Origin: Dirofilaria immitis
Lineage: Eukaryota > Nematoda > Chromadorea > Rhabditida > Onchocercidae
NCBI GenBank assembly: GCA_024305405.1
Contig: JAKNDB010000068.1
Coordinates: forward strand, 3,224,501-3,288,500
Reading direction: 5' to 3'
DNA: 64,000 bases
A program made the translations under genes and the position numbers. This document shows, piece by piece, positions 27,146 through 40,690 of the stretch (positions are counted from its first letter, which is position 1; each line of letters begins with the position of its first letter). The notes below the pieces were generated by a model. The model was not told where the DNA came from and ran no database searches. It worked only from the letters and a program-made list of their open reading frames with translations.

Positions 27146-27219
27146 ACACGAAAAAAACGCATTTGAAGAAGAAACGAATAACTTAAATCACCAAAATAAC
27201 TGAACGATGCAACTTGCCA

Positions 27220-30200
27220 CTAGCACTTCAGGTTCACAACAGAGGTAATGCTTCCCAAAACGAATCTAAAAGTAGTTCAAAGAAATTATTAATATGAAGA
27301 ATATTCAAACACTCACAGGCCTACAAAAGATCAATAATTTCAATTTTAATTTTGTTTCGGTAATGTCGAGAATGAAAACTATTCTATTTACACTCAAACT
27401 ATATAAAATAAGTGAGAGCCGGAAATAAATTACTAAGAAACTGGAATGTAAACAATTAACTAATACCAGAATCAATTTAGAAAACTTTACCTGATACTTC
27501 ACGATATATGAAAAACAATATCTAGCTATTTACATTCCACAATTAATTCACCTTTGTTAAATGAGTTAGAGTATCTGAAAAAAAAAAAAAAACTGAGCAA
27601 AATTAAAAACAGAAAAATAGATAAACCACTGCTGAAGTCTTGCAACGCTATTCAGATAGTAATTTGCAAACAAATATCTGTACCACCATTCAAACTCCAA
27701 TGATCCATAACTCAATCCTTAAATCCTGATTCGGATCCAAGTAACTGTAAGCTGATTCCACAAACTAATGACAGTTTCTAACAGGATTCCTCATCCCTCA
27801 AAACGAAAAACTCACAACTTCAACCGACTACGAATCAGAATTTCCCAAATCCTTGTGGACAAATTGAAAGCTAAATTTAAATGACCATAATAAAATAAAT
27901 TTCTAAAACGTACTCATAGCCACATTGCTCAAGCCACTGTATAACAGCTGGCTTAATTTTTGCTTGCCCGTCGTTCAATTTACCGTAACCAGTTAAAACA
28001 ATTAATTTTTTTCCCGATCGTCCATGTCGAAGGTCCGGCGGTCCTAAAATTTTCATGTCTCAGAACGAAAAAATTGTTGCTTCTCCCAATTGCTGCGCAG
28101 CATATCCTTTAAGCCATAACCCATTCTATATCCAGCTGCTTAAGAATTCAAAATTCCTCATACCGAAATCCACACACATGAAATTTATTTGGCTAATACA
28201 TGTAAGCTTTCTCGGCCATGCATATCAGCACAGTCATTAATCGCATTAAGCACCCAGGCCATGAAAAAATACATTTCTTAAAAAGAAATACATACTCTAT
28301 GCTATTGGCAACCTATGTAAATCTTACACTATTTAGAAATGCATAATATTTGATTTAACAAATCCCTAGTAAGCGTATTTCATTTTAAGAATATTAATGC
28401 AATGGAAAACAATTAGACTTACTATCTGCAGCATTTAATTTAGATTTGAGAAGTTTAATAGCGGATTGGACATCCATATAATGCAAATCAATGAACAGAT
28501 CAGATGTATTCGCTTTAGTCAATCGTTCATTCAATTCTGCCACACAATCTTTTGCTTTTTCCCAAATTTCTGAGCCTGCAATTCAAGCCAAAACGGACAT
28601 TTTGTATAAATCATTCATAGCTCAGCGATAAGGTCAAATCGATAAGTTGTAAGCATCAACAGCATAAAAAAATCGATCCTAGTCGATCACGAAGAGTAGT
28701 TCAAGGTAAACGATTATGAGATTAACGATGAAGCTACATCTAAATTAACATATCAAAATAAAAATAATATACCTCAAGGATTCAAATGTTTTTTATCTCA
28801 ACAATCATACTTTTTACTTTATCTAAATAATAATAAGTTACAGTATATTAACGCTACAAAACAGGAAAATCGCTTCAAGAATAAAGAGCAACAAACAAAC
28901 AGCTGTTTGTCTTACAGTTGATATTAAATTATTCTAATCATTGACAATCTTACAAACGAATAATTGAAAACAATTAGTTTAGTTACTGTCCAGTTACTTT
29001 TTTCAATATTGCCTAAATCGATGAATGAGGAAAAAATCAGACTGAAGTTAGTCATTATCACAATAAAAGTAGCTCAAAAGGATTCAGAAATTTCGGCGGC
29101 ATTTTATAAAGCCATTTATGGCATCCAGTGACTAAAAACACATTTAAAATATATCAAAAGCATTTCAAGGCTTAAGTATATCTAGTAAAGATTCTTACAT
29201 CTACTTCGACATGAATTCCAAATAGATTATACTTCGAAATAATGTGCGGTAGAAATCATTTTGAAAATCTGGAAGTCCCAATCTGCGTAATAACCTACCT
29301 CAGCAAGATAAAACATTTTAGCTCAATTTCTCGATGATGCTCAGCCCGCAGTAACATTTCGTGCTTCTGTTTATTATATTTATCCGCTTCCTCTCGTAGT
29401 TCATATATATCCTTGTGCACTGGTGCTAGATCAGGCTTTGTGACCTGCAAAGCGCAATTTCAAGACGATTTGGTCATTTTGTTTTTACTTTTTGGATTTT
29501 TAACAATTTAAATTTCTAACGAAGGTAGGTAATTTTTTTCATTAGAACCAACCGATAATCCATCGGAAGCAAACTGACAGGGAAAATCCTGCTAACATGC
29601 TACAATTATCAGGTCGGCTTACAGGAGAAGCAATTGCAGCACGATTAGCCACTGCTGTTTGAACGTTTTCAATGCCATTCACAAAGAGTTCTAAAGTATT
29701 ACGAGTGGCTTCTGCAGAAAATCTAAAATAAAAACCAATTACTATAACCTAATTAAATCTTAACAATCTTCAAATACATATAGATAGTGCATCAACACTA
29801 TGCCAATAAATCTATTCTATACCTAATTGAAAAAAGCTGCTTAATGAACAACTTTAATTAATAAGCAAGAGAACATGCTATAGAAAATATTACTGATTAT
29901 CACGGAAGCATTCTACAATTCGATCCCGATCAACTCCTGAATAATGATTTATCAATGCATTTAGCTGTAACCTTTCAGCAATACTCATATGTCTGCCGTT
30001 TTCCTGAATTAAGATAGAACTTTGATCAACTAAACATAACCTTCATTAATTTAAATTAATATGACTGATTTGATTTTTGGTTCAAAATTCTGTGTATATA
30101 TATTCTTTGCATATATGCAAATTAGAAAAACTGTGACGAAGGGACAGAGATTTTCGCAAGAAATTGACCTTGTTCCGAAAGGATATACATCCTTGTTTTA

Positions 30201-33200
30201 ATTAAAGTGAACAAAATCAGACTATGCAAGAATGCAGTATTTGGGCCAAACCGAAAACGAAATTATTGACAATTAGCCACTAACCAAGGATTCATCAGAT
30301 GCTAATTCATGATTTTGCAATATTCGCGCTAATTCTTCATCGGGATTTTTGAATGAAGAAAAATCGAAACTTTCACTTTCAAATCCATTAGTCACTGCAA
30401 CTTTGATAACTAGAGCTATTGAATTATATAATTCAGCAAATCCATTTTTTACAGATCAAATAGAGAAATATATTTATACTATGAATCTCATTGTCTTGAT
30501 CCGTTGATATTATCATTAAAAATCAATCTAAATTTTAACAAAATTTTTAATTGTAAAGCTTATCAGTCAATATCTCTAGAAGATGAGAATATTAGATTTC
30601 GTTAGGGATAAGAAATTTGTGATATTCATACGTAATAACTTCCCTTTTCTTCAAACATATTATTCATGCATTGCGCTAATGTCTTAAAAAAATTAGTCAG
30701 AACAAATCTGTGTAAGATACTGTGTACTATTAATCATTAGTACGATAATGCATAATAAAGACGACATATAATTTTGGAGAATTTGTGCCAGAAAAACAAA
30801 AGAAAATTTGATAATGAAAGATATTTCAAAAGTAAATAGTAAATCCTATGATTGATATAAGAGCAAAAAATATTATAATATTTGAAGTACCAGCTATCAG
30901 ATTGTCAGAATGACATAATTTAATTTGTTTAAAAGCGAAAAGATTCTTGGACTTATCAGGGTCGGATGTAACTGATCATGAATTAAAAAGATACTGCAAA
31001 CGTAATTTTTAACTAAACAAAAAACCTTTCGCAGTTGGTATGCCTTGCCAGCAAAAATAAATTTGACGCCAAAGCCAGATTGGTAAGTCCACATATGTTT
31101 TTAAAAATTGATATTTGCACTATCGCCTTGAAATAGAATATCATTATTTGAAAACGAAAAGAATTTCAAAATAATTTTCAGTACCAATCATTTCAATTCA
31201 AGCAAAAGATTATATATATTTGTACTAATTCAAAATAGATCAAAAATTCAAATGACAAGATATCAAAATGAAAATCTAACTTTCTTAACACTCGATTTCT
31301 CTAGAAAAATGAAAAATTACCAAACAAATTTAGAAAAAATAACCAGCTCTATATGCACATCAAGAAAAAGAAAAAAGTACCAAAAAGTTGAGTAAGTTGC
31401 TGCATCATATCAACTGATATCTCCATCCTGTAATATCCTTCAGGTACAGGTTCTGGATCAGGGCACTGCCTATAAGTGCAAGGAGGCAACTTTTCTGGTA
31501 TGGCTGCATTCATTTCCAAATTTGACATAAACATTGGTGAACCGTTGTTATTGATTCTCTCAAATTCTGCTTCATCCCACCAGTAATATGTCTTTGATAA
31601 TGGTTCCGCTTTGACATTTTTATTCTGAAATTTTTCATAATTTACCATACAGAAGGAAGATTAATCGAAGTTTCATGAGCATTCTGCATATATGATTTAC
31701 AAAATAAAAAGTTTCTGAATTAAAAAAATGCCCCTGTCGATACTGTTATGATATATGAGACAATCTTGACGTATCACTTCGACACCATTACGCCTAGGGA
31801 ACTTCTTGATTTGTAGCGAAAGCCGACAAATGTATGAATCAGTATCCGAAAAACAACTAATTGTGTATTCCGCATCAAATGTCACACTACTATTTTCATT
31901 AAGATTTCATTAAGAAGTCGACCAAAAAAAAATTTTTCAGAAAATAAAAGTTTCCGTTCAAAATTTCATGTGGTATACAATCGAGTAGGGTAACCACTCA
32001 AACATTTCTACACTACTAAAAGAACGTAGATACTTAAAAGTTAATTCTAACTTTCATTTCATTTCGGTCTTATCATCAATAATAAAAACTCAAGAAGTGT
32101 TAACAAACCTTGCCAGCTGGAGCATAAACATTCAAATGAGCATTCATTTCTTTAAGTAAAGTCAATGCATTATTTAATCCAACTATTTCTAATATATGTA
32201 ATACATCGGAAGGTTTTTCATCCGGAAATAGTCTTAATAATAATTCAATGTCAGGCAAAATATTACCGTCACTGAAAAAATAAGAAGATAAAAAAATATA
32301 AAAAAATAAAAAAATAGGAAAAATAGAGACAATCGCAAAAGTGAAAGGGTAGAAGTGTAAATGAATAAGAAGACAAAGATTCACCTCCATTCAAATACGT
32401 AGCAAGACATTTTGTGAAACAAACAAAAATGAGGACTAACCCAGCCTGAACAACTTTTCCTCTCATTTTCTTTTTATATCCAAGATCAGTATCATCCCGT
32501 ATCGTTCTCCAGAAAAATTCATCGTTTACGGATGGCAAAGAATCCGACAAATTAAGTATTCGAATTAAATCACTAGTCTGACATCCAACATTACGGAAAC
32601 TCTTCTTAGATATCTGAAACTTATAGAAAAATAAAACATTATCGTCAGTAAAAATAATGAAACAAGTCAAAATAAATGCGCTCTGTTAGCTCTGAAATAA
32701 TGAAGTTTTTATACATTCATATGAAGTTTCTATTCTCAGAAAAACTATTCTCAGAGCAATTTTTTTGATCATTTTACTAAATACAACACAACAATTTCGC
32801 TTTCATTAAACTGTTGTGTAAAAAATTTGAAAGAAATACTGATCATAATATATTAAATACAGCATAGATTAAATGTCACGTATAGTACATAATTATTACT
32901 TTACATATCTACCCCACCCAATATCAAAAAAATTTAAAATTCAGAAAAAGAGTAAAACAGAACCTGAGATGGGATTAAAGAAAACAATTGTTCGGAATTT
33001 TTCTTTTGTCAATACCATCTTTTTCCGAGAAAGAATCTGCAGATGAAGTTTTTAGTAAATCCGCTGATTTGTATAATGAACATTCTGAATTAGATGATGG
33101 TAGTGGTGCAGCTTCTTCGACTTCTTCTTCCACAGTATTCGCTTTTCGTATATCTTCCGGATATTCTGACATTAAAAACAATAAGATTCAGATACTAAAA

Positions 33201-36092
33201 TATAAATATTAAGACCAATACTTTTAATTTTTTTTACTTTTTTATTACTTTATATAGCTTATATAGTTTATATGAATATATAATGTTTTGGTCAAAATTT
33301 GAAAATTTTTCCGTCATATCTAAGAAACTGGATTACATGTATTACAGTCACTGCGAAGATTTTTCATTGTCCTCAACTAAAATTATAATCATGTTTTCTC
33401 GTAGTGATTTATTTATTCATTTGTAACTGTTTAGTTCAACTACTTGCAAATCTAAATATAGTACTATATAAAGTATTGTAAACCAAGAAGGGAAAAAATA
33501 AGATGAGAAAAGATTTTGTTTCAAATCAAATCGGTATTATATGTTTAATAATTCAATTATCAAACAAAGGTTTAACAAAAAATGCATCGTTTGCTTCATA
33601 TTTAATAAATATATTAAACTAGACTTACCTCATTTAAATAAATTGAGTTAGCACGATGAAATTAAAATTATTACCTGACACAGACACAGAAAAATCCAAC
33701 TTCGATAGTAATAAATTAAAAGTATCATCGTTATCACTAATGTCAATCAAAGGTGGAATTACTCTGCAAAAAGTAATTTATATTTGATCATTTAAAACAT
33801 GGAAAACTTATACTTGCAAAATTCAAGTGTAAAACTAAACCGTACAAAAGTTAGGTAATAAATTTATATAGAAATCCGAAATCCGGTGGTTAGATTTTTG
33901 AGTACTAAATTTTTATATTTTCAAATTCTATCTATATTTTCAGAAACTGCTTATTTTTCTGCACTTAGATAGATCAAAGTTCTATTATTTTCAGGCGCGT
34001 AAACATCGATGTCATGTCTGTGATGTATAAAAAATTATGCAGTTTGTTGAAATGATTAATAAAGTAGAGAAATTTGATCACCACTTCAAATTAAAATTGT
34101 CATATGAAAACTGTAAAATACCTTAGCTGTGTCGGTTTTATTACATCAATTAAATTCACTTTTTCGAAGCATTCAACCATATATGCAATTTTTTCTTCCG
34201 GCACAGAGTGTGCATTACGCCTGCAGTTAAAAATCAAGTTTCAATGTCCGGAAAATTCTTCAATAAAATGCTTCTTTTCCGGAAAACAATGGCAATAATG
34301 AAAAGATAAATCAAGTATAACCGCTACCTAGCACATTCTTTTACATTTTTTTCCATTCCGTTTCGGGCTCCACGAAATAAATTTCATATAAATTCTTCAC
34401 TGCCTGGAAACATTGTCAAAATGTTTTGAAATGTAATCATAGTTCATTACTTTAATCGTACTATCAAATTTCTTCATTTATCGTTTCATATCTGACCATT
34501 ATAATCGAAGAATTTCTCCCAAAATCTCTAGGAAGAAAAGAAAGTTTCAAAATATCCTGAATAGTAATACTTTAATTTCCGACCGGACTTCACTTACTTT
34601 CCTTCTTTATTACTTCGTTTCTCGTCTTACCACTACTAAATATTTTCCTTTTTTATTAATTAAATACTATTTTTAATTCATGATGTTTTTCTTTCGCTTT
34701 TCTTTTTATTTTGAAGAAATAATAGTACAAAAAAATTTTAATCAAAAACTAACAAGAGTAATATAAGGTTTCATGTGGGCCACAAATATATTTGTATTGT
34801 CGATGATTATTGGCTTTATTCCATGCCGCATTGCATCTTTTGCTGAAAAAAATTAGGCAATAGTTATTCATATGAAGTTAAAATTCAACGAATGGGTTTT
34901 TTTTTTTTTCGAATTCTTTCAAAATTTCCACCGGTATTTCTTTATATTTTAAAGCTTGAAAATTTATCTCCAAACTTTCTTGTTGTAATCATAATTTGGC
35001 CAATTATTGTTTAATTCCATTTCCTATTTCGACTTCGCTTTTCTATTGAAAACTTCATCAAAAGTCATTCTAATTCTAATGAAGAGAAATTTGCTGACGT
35101 TCTCATTCGCTGGATAACAGATGCAAAGAAAAAGATTTTATCATTATCATATCCAGCAATTTCCACATTTTATTATTTGCAATTTTTTTTTTGTTTTACA
35201 CATCCGTACAGAAGTTACTAATTATTTTTCATATATGCATATTTCAATATGCTTTTAGAATAATTTACAGTCTTTATTTGATAACATCATTGTTCTTATT
35301 TCTAATATTGTAATATATACAGATCAATTAACTTAATCAATCATTTAATTAAAAATAAAAGTGCGCATTAAAGTATATGGTTATAATTCTCCACATTGCG
35401 TATACCTTCGTTCCAATTTTTCTGATGATATTCGTCCAATTTTGTAGGATCAAATTGGTACACACCACTTTGCATAAAATATTTGTCGGTATTAAAAACT
35501 GCACCATTAGTTCCGGATACTAAGTTGCTGCAAAGAAAAAAACCATCTTAAACTATACAAATTACTTCATTTCAAAATAACGCTATACAAAGTGCTAGCC
35601 TAAATCAGCATGTATAAAATGAATAATTCTATTTGGCTATTAGTTTAGTTAATTAATTTGATAGAGAGAATGAACTAATTCCATTTAGTGCGAATCAAAT
35701 AAATTCACTAGTCTATTTTTATGCATAGCATGAACTGCGTGTATTTGGAGTGAACTAATTTATACTTTGAAATAACTAATTATAGTTTACAATCATGTAA
35801 CAAATAATAATGATCTACATCTAATATCATGTGAAAATCAAACAATTAATCTACATCTAGCAACGAAGAAGAAACTAATCTATACTTGGCATCAGAGAAA
35901 CTATCTATAGTTTCAAATAAAGTAGATAAATAAAATTTGCCACCTAGCTAAATAAGATTTGCCAGATCCTGGGATACCACGCATTATTACCATAATATAA
36001 TGGCCATTTCGGATACATTTCCGTATATCTTCCAAGCTGCTTGTCGGTTCCCAGCATTGTTCGTGAATTTTGGAGTAACCATTTTTAGACAT
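27220..36092 (-). CDS. NEDD4-binding protein 2-like: P-loop kinase, CUE-like, DUF1771 and Smr domains
   Basis: Predicted polynucleotide-kinase/Smr-nuclease family protein. Seventeen exons in coding order: 35944-36092, 35406-35527, 34754-34842, 34328-34403, 34122-34220, 33675-33763, 32964-33165, 32441-32613, 32109-32271, 31381-31624, 30285-30394, 29894-30003, 29623-29722, 29295-29444, 28423-28575, 27914-28043, 27220-27265; 735 residues once three one-base breaks are allowed for. Kinase about residues 34-175: Walker A RGIPGSGKSYLA, NTDKYF, KPIIIDNTN, RRNAHSVPEEKIAYM. CUE-like helices about 337-375 (DIELLLRLFPDEKP). DUF1771 about 588-650 (YELREEADKYNKQKHEM). Smr about 655-735: LFIDLHYMDVQSA, then LTGYGKLNDGQAKIKPAVIQ. 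Much shorter than human N4BP2 (about 1770 residues). Breaks lie in homopolymers at 34346-34352, 32998-33002 and 29316-29319. The start ATG follows a TTTTTAG acceptor at 36131. Confidence 0.9.
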
Positions 36093-36790
36093 AGGTGCGT
36101 CTTTTAAAATTAACGATAGTGATAATAAACCTAAAAACACAAGTAAAAACGCAATATGGTTGCCCTGAAACGTGAAACAACATAAACTAATAACTCTTAC
36201 ACATCCACGTGACTAACTAACAACTGTTATTTAAACCATTATCATTATCATACACGTTATGTCACAATGTCGATGCGTTGCATCACTTCATTATTGGCAT
36301 TAGTGATTCCTCGATAGGTACTTGATAATAGTTCGTGAAATCTTGGAGTAAGATAATAATCTTGTAATAATTTTGCGAGATTTATATGTTAGTCATGATG
36401 CAAAAATGACAAAAGTTAAATGTAGAATTCGGATGGAAAGACTTTCCATAAATCTAAAATGATAATTACTATTAATAGGCATCAGGATTCTGCCTATTAA
36501 AATCTTAACGAATGAATAATGGTGGGCTTTACAAGGAATCATATGTATTGTTTATGACTTTTTGTAATCTTGTACATATTGACTATATGCTGCATCATGA
36601 TAACGTATGGATTCATGTAATATATGGTTTTACGAGCATGTATAACGATTATTTGTGTTGAAGATAATGTCTCTTTGAAGAGAACGTTGTAAGAGTTAAT
36701 TGGAAAATATCGATAATTTTAAAAATAAATTTTTAGAACTTAATTATACTAACCTGGAATTAGTTACTGACACATTTGCATAACTTAACA
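36093..36790. promoter_or_regulatory. Shared upstream region of divergent N4BP2-like and SDS3 genes
   Basis: The 698 bases separate two divergent start codons, so promoters for both genes should lie here. GTGTTTTTAG at 36131-36140 on the minus strand is the likely trans-splice acceptor for the N4BP2-like mRNA. I see no other defined motif. Confidence 0.45.
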
Positions 36791-38510
36791 ATGAATTTTA
36801 TTGGCGACATGGAGAATCTTCCGCCTCCAAATAATGTCGAAAATACATATATGCGAAGGTTATTTATGTAATTGATTAGCTTAAAAATTGATTAATTCTT
36901 TACACAATTACTTATTTTTGCTTAATTAATAAAACCTTCAATACGTTCCATTTATTCGGAGAAGAGCAGTATTAAATCTTTTTACTTTTATGGGAAAAAA
37001 CTGTCGTTGTCATATTGGTAAAACAGAATAATGCAGTGATGATAAAATTGTCATTCGATTTTAAATGAAATAATTACATGTCTTGACTAATCCTGCATTT
37101 ATTATATTTTTTCAATTAAATCAGAATACTGTAGTGTACAGGTTCTACCTCCAGAAACATTCTGAACTGGAGTTTGAAATGCAAAGTTTACGAGAGTTAA
37201 AACATCCGGAATATTCTAATGCAATACAAATGCTTGAAGAGCAATTTCGAACTGAGCTGGAATCAGAAGAAATCGCCGATCAGGTTATGCTTATCCTGTT
37301 CATAATTTTTGTTTCTAATTCAGATTTTTTTGATAATTATTTTCAACTTATTGAATAATTTCATTAATAATTATTTTGGTTTGAGGAAGACTTACTAATG
37401 ATTATTTTGATTATGAGGAATTCTACGATTCGCGGTTTTTTGCGATATTTTAGGATTTTTTTGAAATGCATTGATTTTGGAAGTGAATTTCGAATTTTAG
37501 AATTTAAATGGATGTACTTAGTAACAGCCATATAGGTGTGATCACAATTATGAATTGCTACTTTAGAGTCTTGCGATTTTTTGTTTGAACTGTTTAGTAT
37601 TACTTACCTTTTATAGCCTTAATTTAGTGAGAAGAATGGTTTACATCAAATAATATTTTGCATCTTTGTTTGTGAATGAATTCTTCAATTTTCTTGAAAG
37701 ATATTTTTGCAGTTAAACATATATTAAAAAGTTTCTTATATGTACACTATTCTTATTCATTTCATTAGAAAAAAAGCATATTTAAATATACATTTTTAAT
37801 AATGTTGATATTTCTAGCTCGAGAGAGAACGCATCGAGGAACAGTATGAACGAGAAAAAGAAGCAGCAGAAAGAGAACTTGAGGAACGGTTAACAGAACT
37901 TATGGAAGCCATGATTCAGGAATGTGAAGAACAGAAAAAAAGATCGATCATGAATTTCATAATTCTGATATTTCTAGTGCACCAGCAAACGATTTTCCCA
38001 GCAAAAAAGTCTTCGGAGGTACTGCTCTTCTATGTATTGATAGATAATCTGGAGAAAGAAAATAGAATGAAACATTGAAATTTTTGTATTTTTTACTAAC
38101 TTTGTTAAGTCAATTATGTAATATTTAATTAGATAAAATTGCTTTTTCTGTTTGCTTATCCATTCTTATTAACCAATTTAACTGATTCGTTTATTTTTCT
38201 GGGAAACATTATTTTTAAAATGTTGTTCTAGAAGGAATTAGAAACGTTAAGCAAAAAGTTTTAAACTAAAAAAATTCTCAGACTATAAATTAATTCTAGA
38301 TCTTTAATAATTTTTTTAAGATTTTACTGAGCCATTTTAATGTTTTGAATGGTCTTTAAAATAGTTTTTAGGCGGCCTAATGAACCGACGCCATACAGTG
38401 AGAAGCACATGCATGCCAAAACACGTCCGAACATTCCGGATACCCTTACGGATCAAGAGATTCAAGAAGATCTGTTACTGTTGGAAGAAGCTGAATCGAA
38501 AAACACATAG
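36791..38510 (+). CDS. SDS3/BRMS1-family subunit of the SIN3 histone deacetylase complex
   Basis: Predicted nuclear corepressor scaffold that bridges SIN3 and HDAC. Exons: 36791-36858, 37142-37283, 37818-38018, 38372-38510; about 183 residues. A coiled-coil-rich core is visible: LQSKHS-like start (FYLQKHSELEFEMQ), LKHPEYSNAIQMLEEQF, then a Glu/Arg-rich helix (EREKEAAERELEERL). The family signature follows: EEQKKKIDHE, SLRRRPNEPTPY (human SDS3 has LRRRPNDPVP) and LTDQEIQEDLLLLEEAE. Two homopolymers each need one more A to keep this frame: 37935-37941 and 38003-38008. With both, exon 3 ends in phase 2, as exon 4 requires. The protein ends at a TAG (38508-38510), short of the C-terminal domain of human SDS3 (328 residues). 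The same frame stays open for 40 codons after that TAG. Confidence 0.8.
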
Positions 38511-40036
38511 CACTACCGACGTGTTATTTCTACCGGCGTGTCAGAAATGCCTAATCTTTCAGGGAATTGTCTAAATAGAACTGATCCAGAATTTTTGTGT
38601 GTATAGCAGTGCAAAGAGATCAGTAGTTTCCGTCATTTATAGAAGTTTCTAATCATGTGCTGGGATAATTGGAATCTTTCAGAGACAAATATTTTGTGAT
38701 ATTGAAAACTTAGTGATTGGCATTATAAAAAGTAATCTTTTATTGATTGTTATATGCTCTGGAAAGTTCTAGTGATTTTTTTTTGCCTCATTTGTCTTAA
38801 AAATTGAGATGCCATTTTAAAAAAGAAAAAAATCCGAAAGGAAGAGATTATTTAGCCTGAATAATCTCAAAATTTGTTTAAATCCTTCATTGCTTATTCA
38901 ATTATTTGATCTTCTATATTACATCTTTTCGATCTCAGTGAAGTAAGTCTTCTGCTTAAAATTTTTAGTTTTGCTATCATTCATTTTTATCATCTAGTTA
39001 ACTTCCTAACGCAAGATTTAATGATTGTTCTGTAAAAATTTTTACTCTTTCAACATAATGTTTTCGATCACGATTTCCCAAGACTTTGCAATCTCATTTG
39101 AAATTGTTGTGTAATGTCGAATCCGTAATTATATACCTTTTACATCTTTCCGATCCAATATTACAAGATTCATTTATACTTTTCTTATTGTATACATCAT
39201 TTAAAAATTTCATCTCATCGCCATGTTTCTGTGAATGCATTTTTCGTCTTATTTTGATTGGAACGCTACTGATCTCCTCATTATAAAAAGCAAATCAAAA
39301 AAATATACGCTCTAGCCCATAAAAAACAAATCAAAAAAATATACGCTCTAGCCCAGATGACATACGAATCTTTCACCACGTCAATTGAATCATTAAATAA
39401 GTGGCCAATTGTTGTCAAAATTGAAGGACTATGGGAAGAGAATGCCAGAATCTGTAATATAGAACGTTTTTGCTATGATTTATTGGTATAATAATTTATG
39501 GGAAGTAAACTAATCATGTTCGTTACCAAGGTGATTTTGCTATTTTTCTAGAATTTTTTCAAAAAATTCCCAAAATTTTTATTTTTCATGTGACATTGTC
39601 TTTGCTTATTCTATAAAAGTATGCCTTTACCTGCAACTTATCTCATTATAACAATTTTGAAATTTAAAAATCAGCAAATTTGGAGTGAAATTTTAATTTA
39701 AATGTAATGTATTTGTAAACGCTAGAATTTTTATTTCACTATTCTATTAGCTTCGTTACTATTTGAAACAAAGAAAAATATTATTTTACTTTAAAGACAT
39801 ACACCTGAGCAGTAATAAATAATCTCTTTTTAATTGCTATGTACTTAATAATTTTTAAGGTGCACAGGATCAAGATTAACATTAATTTTTATTATTTTGC
39901 TCTACGCATTAAGAACAACATCGAAACACAGTTTCAAAATTCTTATGGAAGAGATATCTGTTGGACTAGAATCCTAAATATTATATTAAAAACTATTCTA
40001 CGATTGCGTCCGGAAATTAGTATCAAGGATTAATTT
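38511..40036. other. Intergenic, no gene seen
   Basis: A+T-rich sequence. It contains a recent tandem duplication of about 36 bases at 39284-39355 (units ending aaatatacgctctagccca). Open frames at 39086-39286 and 39839-40033 have no motif. The 3' UTR of SDS3 should lie at the left. Confidence 0.5.
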
Positions 40037-40690
40037 CAAAATCGTGATTTTTATATCATCGGTCAAGGACATACAGGTATCTATGGACCAACATTAATCG
40101 ACGTACTTCTAAAACGAATTCAGGTTGCTTTTTTTTATGGTCATACAAATAGATGATTAGCAAATGTGACGAGCAATACAAAAATTTATGTTGCTTAATT
40201 TTTGTGAAATAAACAACGCAATTTCTCGAAGCTTCGAAACAACTTGGAAAGAGTTAGTTACATTTCTAAACTGCAAATAAACATTGCAGTATAGAGACTT
40301 TATTTCATCTTAACTCGATTTCATTCATCGGACTTCTTTTTATCTGTTCAATGTCAAGTGTTACTGTAATTTATCATAGCAACATATTAATTTTATAAAA
40401 AACAATCTATCACACAATATTTATAAAGTCTAATTAGCCAAGAAGATACTTGCAAATAACATAGAGATATAAAATTCATGAAAGTATATTCAGATAGTTG
40501 AAAATGACTTTTCTGGCAAATATGCATGTTTTAGCAAAATGGGAATTTATACGGTATTAAACTGACTGGCTTAGCTATTGGAAATGGTGCTTATAACGAA
40601 GCTATTGGAAATGGTGCTTATAACGAAGTTGATCGAAGGAATTCTATTCTTAGCTTGAGTTATTACATAGGAATGCTCGATAAAGAATGA
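40037..40690 (+). pseudogene. Truncated S10 serine carboxypeptidase relic
   Basis: Near-identical copy of 48732-49351 (part of exon 4, intron 4 and exon 5 of the downstream carboxypeptidase unit 1). Exon remnants read DFYIIGQGHTGIYGPTLIDV and NGNLYGIKLTGLAIGNGAYN. No upstream or downstream S10 exons flank it, so it cannot encode a whole enzyme. The nucleophile position is Gly here too, and the next residues differ from unit 1 (GHTG against GYAG). A 27-bp in-frame tandem duplication repeats AIGNGAYNE. At about 40690 the similarity jumps to a sequence found at 57485. Confidence 0.85.

Noticed and set aside
40037..40690. Processed (retro-) pseudogene
   Set aside because: The intron between the two exon pieces is retained at high identity, so the copy was made at DNA level.
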